Assembly: GCF_005877005.1 (NCBI RefSeq)
Contig: NZ_SSNH01000003.1
Span: 220,301-284,300, forward strand
Direction of reading: 5' to 3'
Origin: Sinomonas susongensis
GTDB lineage: Bacteria; Actinomycetota; Actinomycetes; Actinomycetales; Micrococcaceae
Length of the DNA stretch: 64,000 nucleotides
Made by a program: the position numbers and the translations under genes. A model generated the notes under the pieces. The model did no database searches. It was given only the letters and a program-made list of their open reading frames with translations, and had not been told where the DNA came from. Within the stretch, counting starts at the first letter, position 1, and every line of letters starts with the position of its first letter. Positions 34,589-43,460 of this stretch are shown here, one piece after another.

Positions 34589-35905
34589 GTGGAAGAGATG
34601 CGGACCGAGGAAGCCTCCGGCGAATCCGCTCCCGGCGCGCCGGGCGCAAGCGGAGCCGGGGACGGGGGGACGACGGCGCCGGCTCCGCGGAAGCGGTGGC
34701 CCGCCGGGAAGACGATCGTGATTGCGGCCGTCGTACTCGCACTTGCGCTCGGCGGCGGCGCGTTCGCGGCCCTGTGGCCGCACGCCACGTCGATCGGGTC
34801 CGAGGCCGGTACAGCGGTCCGGAGCCAGCCGGGCGCGGTGTTCCCCGTGGTCCAGCCGGCGACGGCCGTCACGGCTCCGGTAGCGGACGCCACGGAGGTC
34901 AACCCTGCCGCGCCTGTCACGGTGACCGCGAAGAACGGAACCCTCGACAACGTGAGCCTGAGGTCCTCGACCGGCGATGACGTGGAGGGAACGCTCGGAT
35001 CGGGCCGCACGGTCTGGACGTCCACGGGCCAGCTCACCTTCAACAGGACCTACACGCTGAGCTACACGACCCTCGATGCTGCAGGGCGCACGACGACGGC
35101 GACGTCGACGTTCAAGACCGTCTCGACTGCCAATGAGGCCGACGCGGCGATGTACCCGCTCGACGGGATGAGCGTCGGCGTCGCGCAGCCGATCCAGCTC
35201 ACCTTCAGCGAGCCGGTCAAGAACAAGAAGGCCGTCGAGAAGGCCATCACGATCACGTCCACCTCGGGACAGACGGGCGCGTTCCACTGGTTCAGCGACA
35301 CCGTGGTCCGTTACCGCCCCGAGCAGTTCTGGGCCGCTCACAGCACCATCAGCGTCAAGATGGACCTGTTCGGGGTGGACCTCGGGAACGGCCAGATCGG
35401 GAACTTCTCGAAGACGGACACGGTGCACATCGGAGACAAGCGCACCGCCGTCGCCGATGCCCAGGCCCACACCTTCACCGGCTACGTCAACGATCAGCCA
35501 GTCCAGACCTGGCCCGCAACGCTGGGCGACACCCGCTTCCCTTCGGCCAAGGGCTTCCTCGTGCTCATGGAGAAGCAGCGCAAGGCGCACTTCGTTGCCG
35601 CCTCGATCGGCCTGAAGCCCGGTGACCCCGCCAACTACGGGGAGCTCGACGTCGAGTACGCGACCCGTCTCACCCCGAGCGGCGAGTTCATCCACCAGGC
35701 CACCGACACGGCGTTGCCATATCTCGGAGTGGCGAACGTCTCCCACGGCTGCATCGGCCTCGGGCCCGACGGCGCGTCATGGGTCTTCAACAACATGACG
35801 ACTGGCGACGTCGTCCAGGTCGTCAACACCGCAGGCGACTTCGCGAACTTCAACGACGGCTTCGGAGACTGGAACATCCCGTGGTCCCAGTACGCGAACG
35901 GCTGA
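34589..35905 (+). CDS. L,D-transpeptidase with N-terminal Ig-like domains
   Basis: A 438-residue membrane-anchored transpeptidase: a polar N terminus, one membrane helix (about 42-62, IVIAAVVLALALGGGAFAALW), two Ig-like beta domains (about 105-180 and 185-280, with YPLDGMSVGVAQPIQLTFSEPV typical of mycobacterial Ldt IgB), then a YkuD domain (about 290-410) with the catalytic SHGCIGL (Cys near 388) and upstream FIHQ. It makes 3-3 peptidoglycan cross-links. The start is 5 nt after ahcY; GTG 34589 or ATG 34598 are both possible. Confidence 0.88.
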   Translation: MEEMRTEEASGESAPGAPGASGAGDGGTTAPAPRKRWPAGKTIVIAAVVLALALGGGAFAALWPHATSIGSEAGTAVRSQPGAVFPVVQPATAVTAPVADATEVNPAAPVTVTAKNGTLDNVSLRSSTGDDVEGTLGSGRTVWTSTGQLTFNRTYTLSYTTLDAAGRTTTATSTFKTVSTANEADAAMYPLDGMSVGVAQPIQLTFSEPVKNKKAVEKAITITSTSGQTGAFHWFSDTVVRYRPEQFWAAHSTISVKMDLFGVDLGNGQIGNFSKTDTVHIGDKRTAVADAQAHTFTGYVNDQPVQTWPATLGDTRFPSAKGFLVLMEKQRKAHFVAASIGLKPGDPANYGELDVEYATRLTPSGEFIHQATDTALPYLGVANVSHGCIGLGPDGASWVFNNMTTGDVVQVVNTAGDFANFNDGFGDWNIPWSQYANG

Positions 35906-36065
35906 GGTCGCAATTCCCGCTCTTCCGGGCCGTTCCGAGCCGATAACGCTTCGGCCACAGGGCGGCCTACTTCCGGTCGGCGACAGGTGGGACCGGCTAC
36001 CGTGGGACAGAGGACAGACCACACTCGGGTCCGCCTGCGTCGCGGGCCCATGAAGCTTCGAGCGG

Positions 36066-37244
36066 ATGATGCATGTGACGGAAGACAGGCGTGACCTCGA
36101 GCCGGAGGTGAACCTGGACGATTCCCAGGACACCGAAGAGCCGGCCTTCGACTGGATGCGGCCTTCCGGGCGCCGCTCCGCCACTGACAGTGCCGCTCCC
36201 CGCCGGGACGGTGCTGGGCAGGACGAGAGCGCTGCGCAGAACGACAGTGCGCTCAGGAACGACAGCGCAGCCAGGAACGACAGCGCAGCCAGGAACGACA
36301 GCGCAGCCAGGAACGACACCGCAGTCAGGAATGAAAGTGCGCTCAGGAACGACAGCGCAGTCAGGAACGACACCGCGCTGCAGAACGAGAACAGCACTGC
36401 ACCGCAGGAGAAGGCGTCCCGAGAGCCCGTGGCGGAGCCGCTAGCCGACCGCCGGGAGCCGTCGCCGACGTCTGCGCTCCAGATGCGCCCGCCCGAGGAC
36501 GAGGTCCGGCGTCGGACGGCGCAGCGCGAGGCTGCCGCTCAGGCCAAGCCGGTGGCCCCGCGGGTGCTGCAGGTCCTCATGGCGATCTTCCTGCCGTTCC
36601 TTCTGCTCATAGCTGCCGTGCGGGTCGTCGCGACGCCCGCGTTCCTGTGGCTCGAGTACTTCCGCCCGGGCTTCCCGGGCGACGGCTACGGCTTCTCGAT
36701 GGACGACCGCCTCACGTACGGCTCGTACGCCGTGGACTACCTTTCCAACTTCGCGGGCCGACGCTATCTGGGAGACCTGGTCCAGTCCTCGGGAGCGCCT
36801 CTGTTCACGGATGCCGAGGTCAGCCATATGGCGGACGTGAAGTCCGTCATCTTCATCGCCTACGCCGCGGGCCTTGTGCTCCTCGCGTTCTTCGTCGTCG
36901 CGTTCCTCGTGCTCCGGAAGCGGCCTGGCGCATTTGCCCGGGGCCTGTTCGCGGGGGCCATTGTCACGTTCCTGATCGTGGCGGGCCTCGCCGTCCTCGC
37001 GTTCCTGGGCTGGGAGCAGTTCTTCACGGACTTCCACCGCATCTTCTTCTCGAAGGGCAACTGGACATTCCAGCTGTCCGACACGCTCATCAGGCTGTTC
37101 CCGTCGGAGTTCTGGGTGGATGCCGCGATCGTGATCGGTGTCCTGACTCTCCTCGTGAGCTCGCTCATCATCATCTTCGCGTGGCCCATCAAGAGGAAGG
37201 CCCCGGCGCCGGAGACCCGCGCGTCGCGCAGCGAGGCCGCCTAG
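36066..37244 (+). CDS. TIGR01906/DUF1461 family membrane protein with N-terminal repeats
   Basis: A 392-residue protein. The C-terminal part (about 170-380) has four membrane helices and the DUF1461 features: WLEYFRPGFPGDGYGFSMDDRL, then VKSVIFIAYAAGLVLLAFFVVAFL, and FHRIFFSKGNWTFQLSDTLIRLFPSEFWVDA. The function is unknown. The first 150 residues are polar and contain ten 6-residue repeats of the type RNDSAA (about 52-111), which is unusual; family members normally start close to the first helix. The start ATG 36066 is weakly supported; an in-frame ATG follows at 36069. Confidence 0.8.
   Translation: MMHVTEDRRDLEPEVNLDDSQDTEEPAFDWMRPSGRRSATDSAAPRRDGAGQDESAAQNDSALRNDSAARNDSAARNDSAARNDTAVRNESALRNDSAVRNDTALQNENSTAPQEKASREPVAEPLADRREPSPTSALQMRPPEDEVRRRTAQREAAAQAKPVAPRVLQVLMAIFLPFLLLIAAVRVVATPAFLWLEYFRPGFPGDGYGFSMDDRLTYGSYAVDYLSNFAGRRYLGDLVQSSGAPLFTDAEVSHMADVKSVIFIAYAAGLVLLAFFVVAFLVLRKRPGAFARGLFAGAIVTFLIVAGLAVLAFLGWEQFFTDFHRIFFSKGNWTFQLSDTLIRLFPSEFWVDAAIVIGVLTLLVSSLIIIFAWPIKRKAPAPETRASRSEAA
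36219..36398 (+). repeat. Ten 18-bp repeats in the DUF1461 gene
   Basis: Units of 18 bp like AGGAACGACAGCGCAGCC encode QDESAA, QNDSAL, RNDSAA three times, RNDTAV, RNESAL, RNDSAV, RNDTAL and QNENST. The reading frame is kept throughout; central copies are identical at DNA level. Confidence 0.95.
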
Positions 37245-37282
37245 GGACGTGCTGGGAGCGGCACGCCCCCGTGGGCAGCCGC

Positions 37283-37327
37283 TCCCTCAGGAGCAGACGT
37301 CCCTCAGGAGCAGCCGTCCCTCAGGAG
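37283..37327. repeat. Three 17-bp repeats at the acyl-CoA ligase 3' end
   Basis: TCCCTCAGGAG occurs at 37283, 37300 and 37317, period 17. The minus-strand TGA in the last copy (37321-37323) is the true stop; the others lie at 37304 and 37287, in the remaining two frames. Confidence 0.85.
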
Positions 37328-39225
37328 TAGAGCGCCTCGACCTCGTCGTGGCACTCCGCGAGGATGGCGTCGCGCTTGAGCTTGAGGGACGGGGTGAGGT
37401 TCCCGCCCTCGATGCTCGGCGAGATTCCGACGACGGCGAACTTGCGGATGCTCTCGGCGCGCGAGACGAGTGCGTTGGCGGAGTCGACGGCGGCCTGCAG
37501 CTCGTCCAGGACCTCGGGATCGGTCGCGGCCGCGTCGGCGTCCAAGGTGCGGCCGCGCTCCCGGCACCATGAGGCAAGCCCGTCGCGGTCCAGGACGATG
37601 AGGGCCGCGACGAACGGCCGCCCCTCTCCGACCACGACCGCATGCTCGACGAGCGAGCTCTCCCGGACCGTCTCCTCGAGTGGCTCGGGTGCCACGTTCT
37701 TGCCTCCGGCTGTCACGAGCACGTCCTTCTTGCGCCCGATGATCGTGAGGAAGCCGTCCTCATCGAGGCGTCCGAGGTCGCCGGTGGGGAAGTAGACGCC
37801 GTCCGCCTGGTCGTCCGAGTGGGCCTCGTTCCCTTCGTCCGAGGACCCGTGGTAGCCCGCGAAGACGCCGATGCCTCTCACGAGGACCTCGCCGTCGTCG
37901 GCAATCTTCACGGAAGTGCCGGGGATGGGCCGGCCGACGGTGCCCACGCGCACGGCGTCGACGGTGTTGACGGTGCACGGGCCCGTCGTCTCAGTGAGCC
38001 CGTAGCCTTCGAGCACGGGAACCCCCACGCCCCGGAAGAAGTGCGCGAGCTGCGGGCTCAGCGCTCCACCGCCGCTCACTGTGGTCTCGAGCGCGCCGCC
38101 GAACACAGAGCGCAGGCGCGCGTACACGAGGCGGTCGAACACGGCGTGCTTGAGCCGGAGGCCGCGGCTCGGACCCTCGCCGCGGCCTGCGGCGGCGTCG
38201 TCGAGCGAAGCCGAGTATTCGCGTGCCACGGCGGCCGCTCGGGTGAAGACGCCGGACCTTCCCGAGCGGACGGCCTGTTCCCGGGCCCCCGCGTAGACCT
38301 TCTCGAAGATGCGCGGCACGCCCAGCAGGAAGGTGGGCCGGAAGCTCCGCAGGGTCGAGAGCAGGTCGTTGGGGCTGCTGTACGCGACCGTGACGCCGGC
38401 GGCGAGGCACACCACCTGGACGGCGTGGGCGAGCACGTGGGCGAGCGGAAGGAACATGACGGTACGCGCGTCGGGGGACGCGAGCGGCACGGGCAGGTGT
38501 GGGATGAGGTTGTCCGCGAGGTCCACGAAGTTCGCGTGCGTGATGACGCAGCCCTTGGGGCGGCCGGTGGTGCCGGAGGTGTAGACGATCGTCGCAGGGG
38601 TGCGGAGTCCCGCCGCAACCCGGTGCCGTTCGAGCTCGGCGTCGCTCACGCCCTGGCCCGGCCCGGCGAGGCTGCTGAGCGTCGCGCCCTCACCGTCCAG
38701 GGCGAGGGACGTGATCTGGATGAAGCGTTCGGCGAGCTCGGCCGAGCCCTCGATGACGCCCGAGACCATCGGCACCAGCCCAGGCGCGGCGAAGACCCGC
38801 CGGGCGCCGGAGTCCCGGAGGATCCATTCGATCTGGGCCGGTGAGTCCGTCTCATAGACAGGGACGGTCGCGCCGCCCGCGTACCATACGGCGAAGTCGG
38901 CGAGCGTCCACTCGTAGCTGCTGGGGGCGAGGATCGCGACCCGGTCGCCGACCCCGAGGCCCCCCGCGACGAGTCCCTTTGCGAGCCAGCGGACGTCCGC
39001 GAGGAACTCGGCCGCCGTGATCCGGCGCCGGGACGTCCCCTCGCGCAGTGCGTAGACGGGGCGTTCGGGGGACGCGGCGGCGCGCTCCAGGAGGAGATCG
39101 GTGACGTTGGTGCCCTCGGGGCGGGGCGGCGCGAGGAGCGGCGTGCCGGACTCGGTGCGCGCGGCGACGTCCCGCGTTGAAGCGTCCACAGCGCCCTGCC
39201 TTCCGTCGGCCTCGGTCATGCCCAT
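37321..39225 (-). CDS. Long-chain acyl-CoA synthetase (AMP-dependent synthetase/ligase)
   Basis: A 634-residue ANL-superfamily ligase. The ATP-binding P-loop is YTSGTTGRPKG near 207-217, followed by FLPLAHVLAHA, EGYGLTETTGP (A5, near 370) and PTGDLGRLDEDGFLTIIGRKKDVLVTAGGKN (A7-A8, near 490-520). The size and FAA1-like architecture suggest a long-chain fatty acyl-CoA synthetase (FadD15-like). It begins 10 nt after the mannosyltransferase gene, with GAGG 8 nt before ATG 39225; ATG 39219 is possible. Substrate length is inferred only. Confidence 0.88.
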   Translation of the reverse strand: MGMTEADGRQGAVDASTRDVAARTESGTPLLAPPRPEGTNVTDLLLERAAASPERPVYALREGTSRRRITAAEFLADVRWLAKGLVAGGLGVGDRVAILAPSSYEWTLADFAVWYAGGATVPVYETDSPAQIEWILRDSGARRVFAAPGLVPMVSGVIEGSAELAERFIQITSLALDGEGATLSSLAGPGQGVSDAELERHRVAAGLRTPATIVYTSGTTGRPKGCVITHANFVDLADNLIPHLPVPLASPDARTVMFLPLAHVLAHAVQVVCLAAGVTVAYSSPNDLLSTLRSFRPTFLLGVPRIFEKVYAGAREQAVRSGRSGVFTRAAAVAREYSASLDDAAAGRGEGPSRGLRLKHAVFDRLVYARLRSVFGGALETTVSGGGALSPQLAHFFRGVGVPVLEGYGLTETTGPCTVNTVDAVRVGTVGRPIPGTSVKIADDGEVLVRGIGVFAGYHGSSDEGNEAHSDDQADGVYFPTGDLGRLDEDGFLTIIGRKKDVLVTAGGKNVAPEPLEETVRESSLVEHAVVVGEGRPFVAALIVLDRDGLASWCRERGRTLDADAAATDPEVLDELQAAVDSANALVSRAESIRKFAVVGISPSIEGGNLTPSLKLKRDAILAECHDEVEALYS

Positions 39226-39235
39226 TCTGCCCGCC

Positions 39236-40888
39236 TCACACCCAGCTCGGCATCCACATGTGCATGCGCCAGTCGAGATACGTGATGGTCTCAGCGGTCC
39301 AGATCGGCATGAAGTAGGCCGAGACCGCCACGACGAGGACGAGGTACACGCCGACCCCGAGGAACCCTGCCTGCCGTCGCCACGGCGGGTCCGTGGGCCT
39401 GCCGAGGATGTGTCCGAGCACGTACGCGAGGACGAGGATGAAGAACGGTTCGAACGAGACCTCGTAGAACGCGAACATCGTGCGCTCGGGGTACATGAAC
39501 CACGGCAGGTACCCGGCAGCCACGCCGCACAGCAGCCCGCCCGCACGCCAGTCCCGGCGCCCAGCCCAGAGGAGGACGGCGATCGCGAGGGCGATCGTCC
39601 CGGCCCACCAGATGAGGGGGTTGCCGACGGAGAGGATGGCCAAGCTGCAGCGGTCCGCGCCGCAGCCGCTGGGCTCGACGTAGTAGAACGACGTCGGGCG
39701 GCCCTGGACGAGCCAGCTCCACGGGCTCGCAGCGTAGGGGTGGCTCTCGCTCAGGCCCGTGTGGAACGCGTACGCCTCGAGGTGATAATGGGCGAGCGAG
39801 CGCAGCGATGCGGGAACCCAGGACCATGTGGGATCCGGGTTGGCGTCGGCCCAGTGGCGGAAATATGCGTCCGAGGAGAGGAACCAGCCGGTCCACGTCG
39901 AGAGGTACACGACGCCGCCCACAATGACAATGCTCGCGAAGGCGAGCGGAGCGTCGCGCACGACGGCGGCCGGCAGCCAGGCGCGGATGCCCGCCGTGCG
40001 GCGGGCGCTCGCATCCCAGAGGACCGTGAGCAGCCCGAACGCGAGGACGTACGCGAGGCCCGACCACTTGACCCCGACCGCGCAGCCGATGCAGACCCCC
40101 GCGGCGATGCGCCACCAGCGAATCCCGAGCCAGGGGCCGGCAGCGAGGGCGGTCGCGGGGATCCGCCCGCTCGGCAGGGCCGACGCGGCGAGCCGTGCCG
40201 CGAGCCGTCGTCGCCCGTCCTCGCGGTCCTTGAGGAGCGCGCAGAAGGCCGCAAGCAGCCAGAACGAGAGGAAGATGTCCAAGATCCCGATGCGCGACAT
40301 CGTGATGTCGTGGCCGTCGACGGCGAGCAGGAGGCCCGCTGTTCCCGCGAGGACGGGGGAGCGGAAGAGTTTGTACGCGGCCCACGCGACGAGCGCGACG
40401 GAGAGCGTCCCGAACAGGGCGGAGGAGAACCTCCAGCCGAACGAGCTCGACGGCCCGAAGAGCCACATGCCGAACGCGATCATCCACTTGCCCAAGGGCG
40501 GGTGCACTACGTATTCGGGCGAGGACAGGATGCCGCTGAAGTTCCCCGTGACGAACAGGGAATTGGCGTTGTCGCTCCAGTTCTTCTCGAAGCCGAAATG
40601 CAGGTAGGAGTAGGCGTCCTTGACGTAGTAGGTCTCGTCGAAGATGAGGGAGTGCGGGGTGCCCAGGTTCACGAAGCGGAGGACGCCCGCCACGACGGCG
40701 CACGCGAGCGGGATAGACCAGTACAGCGTTCGTTCGAGGCGCGGCCAATCGCGCCAGCGGTCGAGGGGACCGAGGAGCCGTTCGCGCAGCTCGGCGGCCG
40801 TCTGGGCAGCGGGGGGCCGAGGGGCGACCCACCGGCGGCGGGTGTTCCAGCCGAGCTGCGGCTCGCGGGTGTCGGTGGCGGCGCTCAT
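39236..40888 (-). CDS. Protein O-mannosyltransferase (PMT family)
   Basis: A 550-residue GT-C glycosyltransferase with about 11 membrane helices. The N-terminal catalytic loop has FVNLGTPHSLIFDETYYVKDAYS with the acidic DE pair (near 76-90) and EYVVHPPLGKWMIAFG; a later SRIGILDIFLSFWLLAAFCALL and the terminal PIWTAETITYLDWRMHMWMPSWV match actinobacterial PMT (Rv1002c). It transfers mannose from polyprenyl-phosphate-mannose to secreted proteins. Divergent from rsmI as in M. tuberculosis. ATG 40888 is 8 nt after a TAGCAT hexamer. Confidence 0.92.
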   Translation of the reverse strand: MSAATDTREPQLGWNTRRRWVAPRPPAAQTAAELRERLLGPLDRWRDWPRLERTLYWSIPLACAVVAGVLRFVNLGTPHSLIFDETYYVKDAYSYLHFGFEKNWSDNANSLFVTGNFSGILSSPEYVVHPPLGKWMIAFGMWLFGPSSSFGWRFSSALFGTLSVALVAWAAYKLFRSPVLAGTAGLLLAVDGHDITMSRIGILDIFLSFWLLAAFCALLKDREDGRRRLAARLAASALPSGRIPATALAAGPWLGIRWWRIAAGVCIGCAVGVKWSGLAYVLAFGLLTVLWDASARRTAGIRAWLPAAVVRDAPLAFASIVIVGGVVYLSTWTGWFLSSDAYFRHWADANPDPTWSWVPASLRSLAHYHLEAYAFHTGLSESHPYAASPWSWLVQGRPTSFYYVEPSGCGADRCSLAILSVGNPLIWWAGTIALAIAVLLWAGRRDWRAGGLLCGVAAGYLPWFMYPERTMFAFYEVSFEPFFILVLAYVLGHILGRPTDPPWRRQAGFLGVGVYLVLVVAVSAYFMPIWTAETITYLDWRMHMWMPSWV

Positions 40889-40896
40889 CCCGGCCC

Positions 40897-40902
40897 ATGC
40901 TA
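40897..40902 (-). promoter_or_regulatory. -10 hexamer for the O-mannosyltransferase gene
   Basis: TAGCAT (40902-40897) ends 8 nt before ATG 40888, so the mRNA would be leaderless or carry a 1-2 nt leader. Confidence 0.45.
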
Positions 40903-40908
40903 CCGGCG

Positions 40909-40914
40909 TAGTCT
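40909..40914 (+). promoter_or_regulatory. -10 hexamer for rsmI (leaderless)
   Basis: TAGTCT ends 6 nt before GTG 40921. With the opposing TAGCAT it forms a compact 32-bp divergent promoter. Confidence 0.55.
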
Positions 40915-40920
40915 GAGCGG

Positions 40921-41772
40921 GTGCGTGAATCAGAGCCGGACCGCGGGCGTGTGGTCCTCGCGGCGACCCCGATCGGCAATCTGGGCGACGCGAGCCGTCG
41001 GCTGGTGGAGCTCCTCGGCGAGGCGGACGTGATCGCCGCCGAGGACACCCGCCGGCTGCACCGCCTCGTCCAGGGCCTTGGCGTCCAGCCGGGCGGCCGC
41101 GTCCTGAGCTATCACGAGCACAATGAGGCATCGAAGACCCCTGAGCTCCTCGACGAGGTGCGGGCTGGCCGGACGGTGCTCCTCGTGACGGACGCCGGGA
41201 TGCCGAGCGTGTCCGATCCGGGCTATCGGCTCGTCGAGGCCGCCATTGCCGAGGGGCTCACTGTGACAGCGGTGCCGGGGCCGTCGGCGGTTCTCACCGC
41301 GCTCGCGCTTTCGGGGCTGCCGACTGACCGCTTCTGCTTCGAGGGCTTCCTGCCGCGGAAGGCGGGGGAGCGGGCCGCGCGGCTGGCGGACCTGGGGGGC
41401 GAGCGCCGGACCATGGTCTTCTTCGAGGCTCCGCACCGTCTCCCGGTGATGCTCAGGGCGGTCGCGGATTCCTTCGGCCCCGAGCGGCCCGTCGCCGTCT
41501 GCCGCGAGCTGACCAAGACGTACGAGGAGGTACTGCGGGGCACGGCCGGCGAGCTGGCCGCGTGGGCCGAGTCGGAGGAGGTGCGGGGCGAGATCGCCGT
41601 CGTCGTCGGTGGCGCGGCCGAGACGGAGCCCGCGAGTGCCGAGGACCTCGTGGACGCCGTCAACCGCCTCGTGGCGGACGGCGCGCGGCTCAAGGACGCC
41701 GTGACGGCCGTCGCGGCGGACGCCCGGGCCAGCAAGCGCGAGCTCTACGCCGCCGTGCTGGCCTCCCGCTAA
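40921..41772 (+). CDS. rsmI: 16S rRNA (cytidine(1402)-2'-O)-methyltransferase
   Basis: A 283-residue SAM-dependent tetrapyrrole-methylase-fold enzyme: LAATPIGNLGDASRRLVELL (about 13-32), IAAEDTRRLHRLV, the SAM-binding LVTDAGMPSVSDPGYRLV near 88-105, AVPGPSAVLTALALSGLP and FEGFLPRK. With RsmH it decodes-site methylates C1402 for fidelity of translation. The GTG start follows a leaderless -10 by 6 nt. A pmt/rsmI divergent pair is conserved; metG, usually nearby, is missing here. Confidence 0.95.
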   Translation: MRESEPDRGRVVLAATPIGNLGDASRRLVELLGEADVIAAEDTRRLHRLVQGLGVQPGGRVLSYHEHNEASKTPELLDEVRAGRTVLLVTDAGMPSVSDPGYRLVEAAIAEGLTVTAVPGPSAVLTALALSGLPTDRFCFEGFLPRKAGERAARLADLGGERRTMVFFEAPHRLPVMLRAVADSFGPERPVAVCRELTKTYEEVLRGTAGELAAWAESEEVRGEIAVVVGGAAETEPASAEDLVDAVNRLVADGARLKDAVTAVAADARASKRELYAAVLASR

Positions 41773-41952
41773 ATCCGTCGCTCGATCTCGGAGGCTCTCC
41801 CTTGGAATGACGGGGAAGTTGACTGTGCACTCGCACAGGAGCCTTCCGGAGTTGTCGTGCACGCGTGCGTAGACACCTGCGGGGTATGAGCCTAGCGTTG
41901 AACAGGAACCCAGGGGCCCGAAGGTGAGTCCCGCACGGCGAAAGGAGCCGAG

Positions 41953-43449
41953 ATGTCTGACAACACCAAGAATGTCACTCCCGAGCGCGAGCAGGAACTT
42001 CTCGCGAAGGTCCCCACCGGCCTTCTCATCAATGGCGAGTGGCGCGATGCGACCGGCGGCAAGACGTTCGCCGTCGAGGACCCTGCGACCGGAAAGACCC
42101 TTCTCGAAATCGCCGACGCCACGAGCGAGGACGCGGTTGCCGCCCTCGATGCGGCCGACGCCGTCCAGGCCTCGTGGGCCCGCACGGCGCCGCGAGAGCG
42201 CGCCGAGATCCTCCGGCGCGCGTTCGATCTCGTGACCCAGCGGGCCGACGACTTCGCCCTCCTCATGACGCTCGAGATGGGCAAGCCCCTGGCCGAGTCG
42301 CGCGGCGAGGTCACGTACGGCGCCGAGTTCCTGCGGTGGTTCTCCGAAGAGGCCGTGCGCGACTACGGCCGGTACGTCACGACCCCGGAGGGCAAGAACA
42401 AGATCCTCGTCCAGCGCAAGCCGGTCGGCCCCTGCCTCCTCATCACCCCGTGGAACTTCCCGCTCGCGATGGCGACCCGCAAGATCGCCCCCGCGGTCGC
42501 CGCCGGCTGCACGATGGTCGTCAAGCCCGCCAAGTTCACCCCGCTCACGACGCAGCTCTTCGCCGCCGTCATGCAGGAGGCGGGCCTCCCGGCCGGCGTC
42601 CTGAACATCGTGTCGTCGTCGTCCGCCTCTGGCATCTCGGGCCCGCTCATGAAGGACTCCCGCCTGCGCAAGGTCTCGTTCACGGGCTCGACGCCGGTGG
42701 GCCGTCGCCTCATCGCCGACGCCGCCCAGAACGTCCTGCGCACGTCGATGGAGCTCGGCGGCAACGCGCCGTTCATCGTGTTCGAGGACGCGGACCTGGA
42801 CAAGGCCGTCGAGGGCGCGATGGCCGCCAAGATGCGCAACATGGGCGAGGCCTGCACCGCCGCCAACCGGTTCCTCGTCCAGGAGTCGGTCGCGGAGGAG
42901 TTCACCCGCAAGTTCTCCGAGGCGATGGCCGCCCTCAAGACCGGCCGCGGCACGGAGGCCGACTCCAAGGTCGGCCCGCTCATCGATGGCGGCGCCCGGA
43001 AGGACGTCCACGCGCTCGTGACGGAGGCCGTGGAGGCCGGCGCCCGTGTGGCGACCGGCGGCGCCCCGCTCGAGGGCGACGGCTACTTCTACGCCCCGAC
43101 CGTCCTCGCGGACGTCCCGAACGACGCCGAGATCCTCAAGAACGAGATCTTCGGTCCTGTCGCCCCGATCACGACGTTCAGCACCGAGGAGGATGCCATC
43201 CGGCTCGCGAACGCGACCGAGTATGGCCTCGCCTCGTACCTCTACACCCGCGACTACGCCCGGATGTTCCGGGTCGCGGAGCAGATCGAGTACGGCATGG
43301 TCGGCTTCAACGCGGGCGTCATCTCGAACGCGGCCGCCCCGTTCGGCGGCGTCAAGCAGTCCGGACTCGGCCGCGAAGGCGGTGCCGAGGGCATCGCGGA
43401 GTACACGACGACTCAGTACATCGGCATCGCGGACCCGTACGCGGGCTAG
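41953..43449 (+). CDS. gabD: NAD(P)-dependent succinate-semialdehyde dehydrogenase
   Basis: A 498-residue aldehyde dehydrogenase. LITPWNFPLAMATRKIAPA near 156-174, the NAD-loop FTGSTPVGRRL near 240, the general base Glu in MELGGNAPFIVFEDADLD near 266, and the catalytic Cys in NMGEACTAANRF near 300 are present; EIFGPVAP and a terminal FGGVKQSGLGREGGAEGIAEY fit GabD. It oxidises succinate semialdehyde in GABA and 4-hydroxybutyrate degradation. The substrate is inferred from similarity to GabD. GAAAGGAG precedes ATG 41953; a weak TAGCGT (41893) is the nearest promoter candidate. Confidence 0.88.
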   Translation: MSDNTKNVTPEREQELLAKVPTGLLINGEWRDATGGKTFAVEDPATGKTLLEIADATSEDAVAALDAADAVQASWARTAPRERAEILRRAFDLVTQRADDFALLMTLEMGKPLAESRGEVTYGAEFLRWFSEEAVRDYGRYVTTPEGKNKILVQRKPVGPCLLITPWNFPLAMATRKIAPAVAAGCTMVVKPAKFTPLTTQLFAAVMQEAGLPAGVLNIVSSSSASGISGPLMKDSRLRKVSFTGSTPVGRRLIADAAQNVLRTSMELGGNAPFIVFEDADLDKAVEGAMAAKMRNMGEACTAANRFLVQESVAEEFTRKFSEAMAALKTGRGTEADSKVGPLIDGGARKDVHALVTEAVEAGARVATGGAPLEGDGYFYAPTVLADVPNDAEILKNEIFGPVAPITTFSTEEDAIRLANATEYGLASYLYTRDYARMFRVAEQIEYGMVGFNAGVISNAAAPFGGVKQSGLGREGGAEGIAEYTTTQYIGIADPYAG

Positions 43450-43460
43450 GGCTGGCCGCC

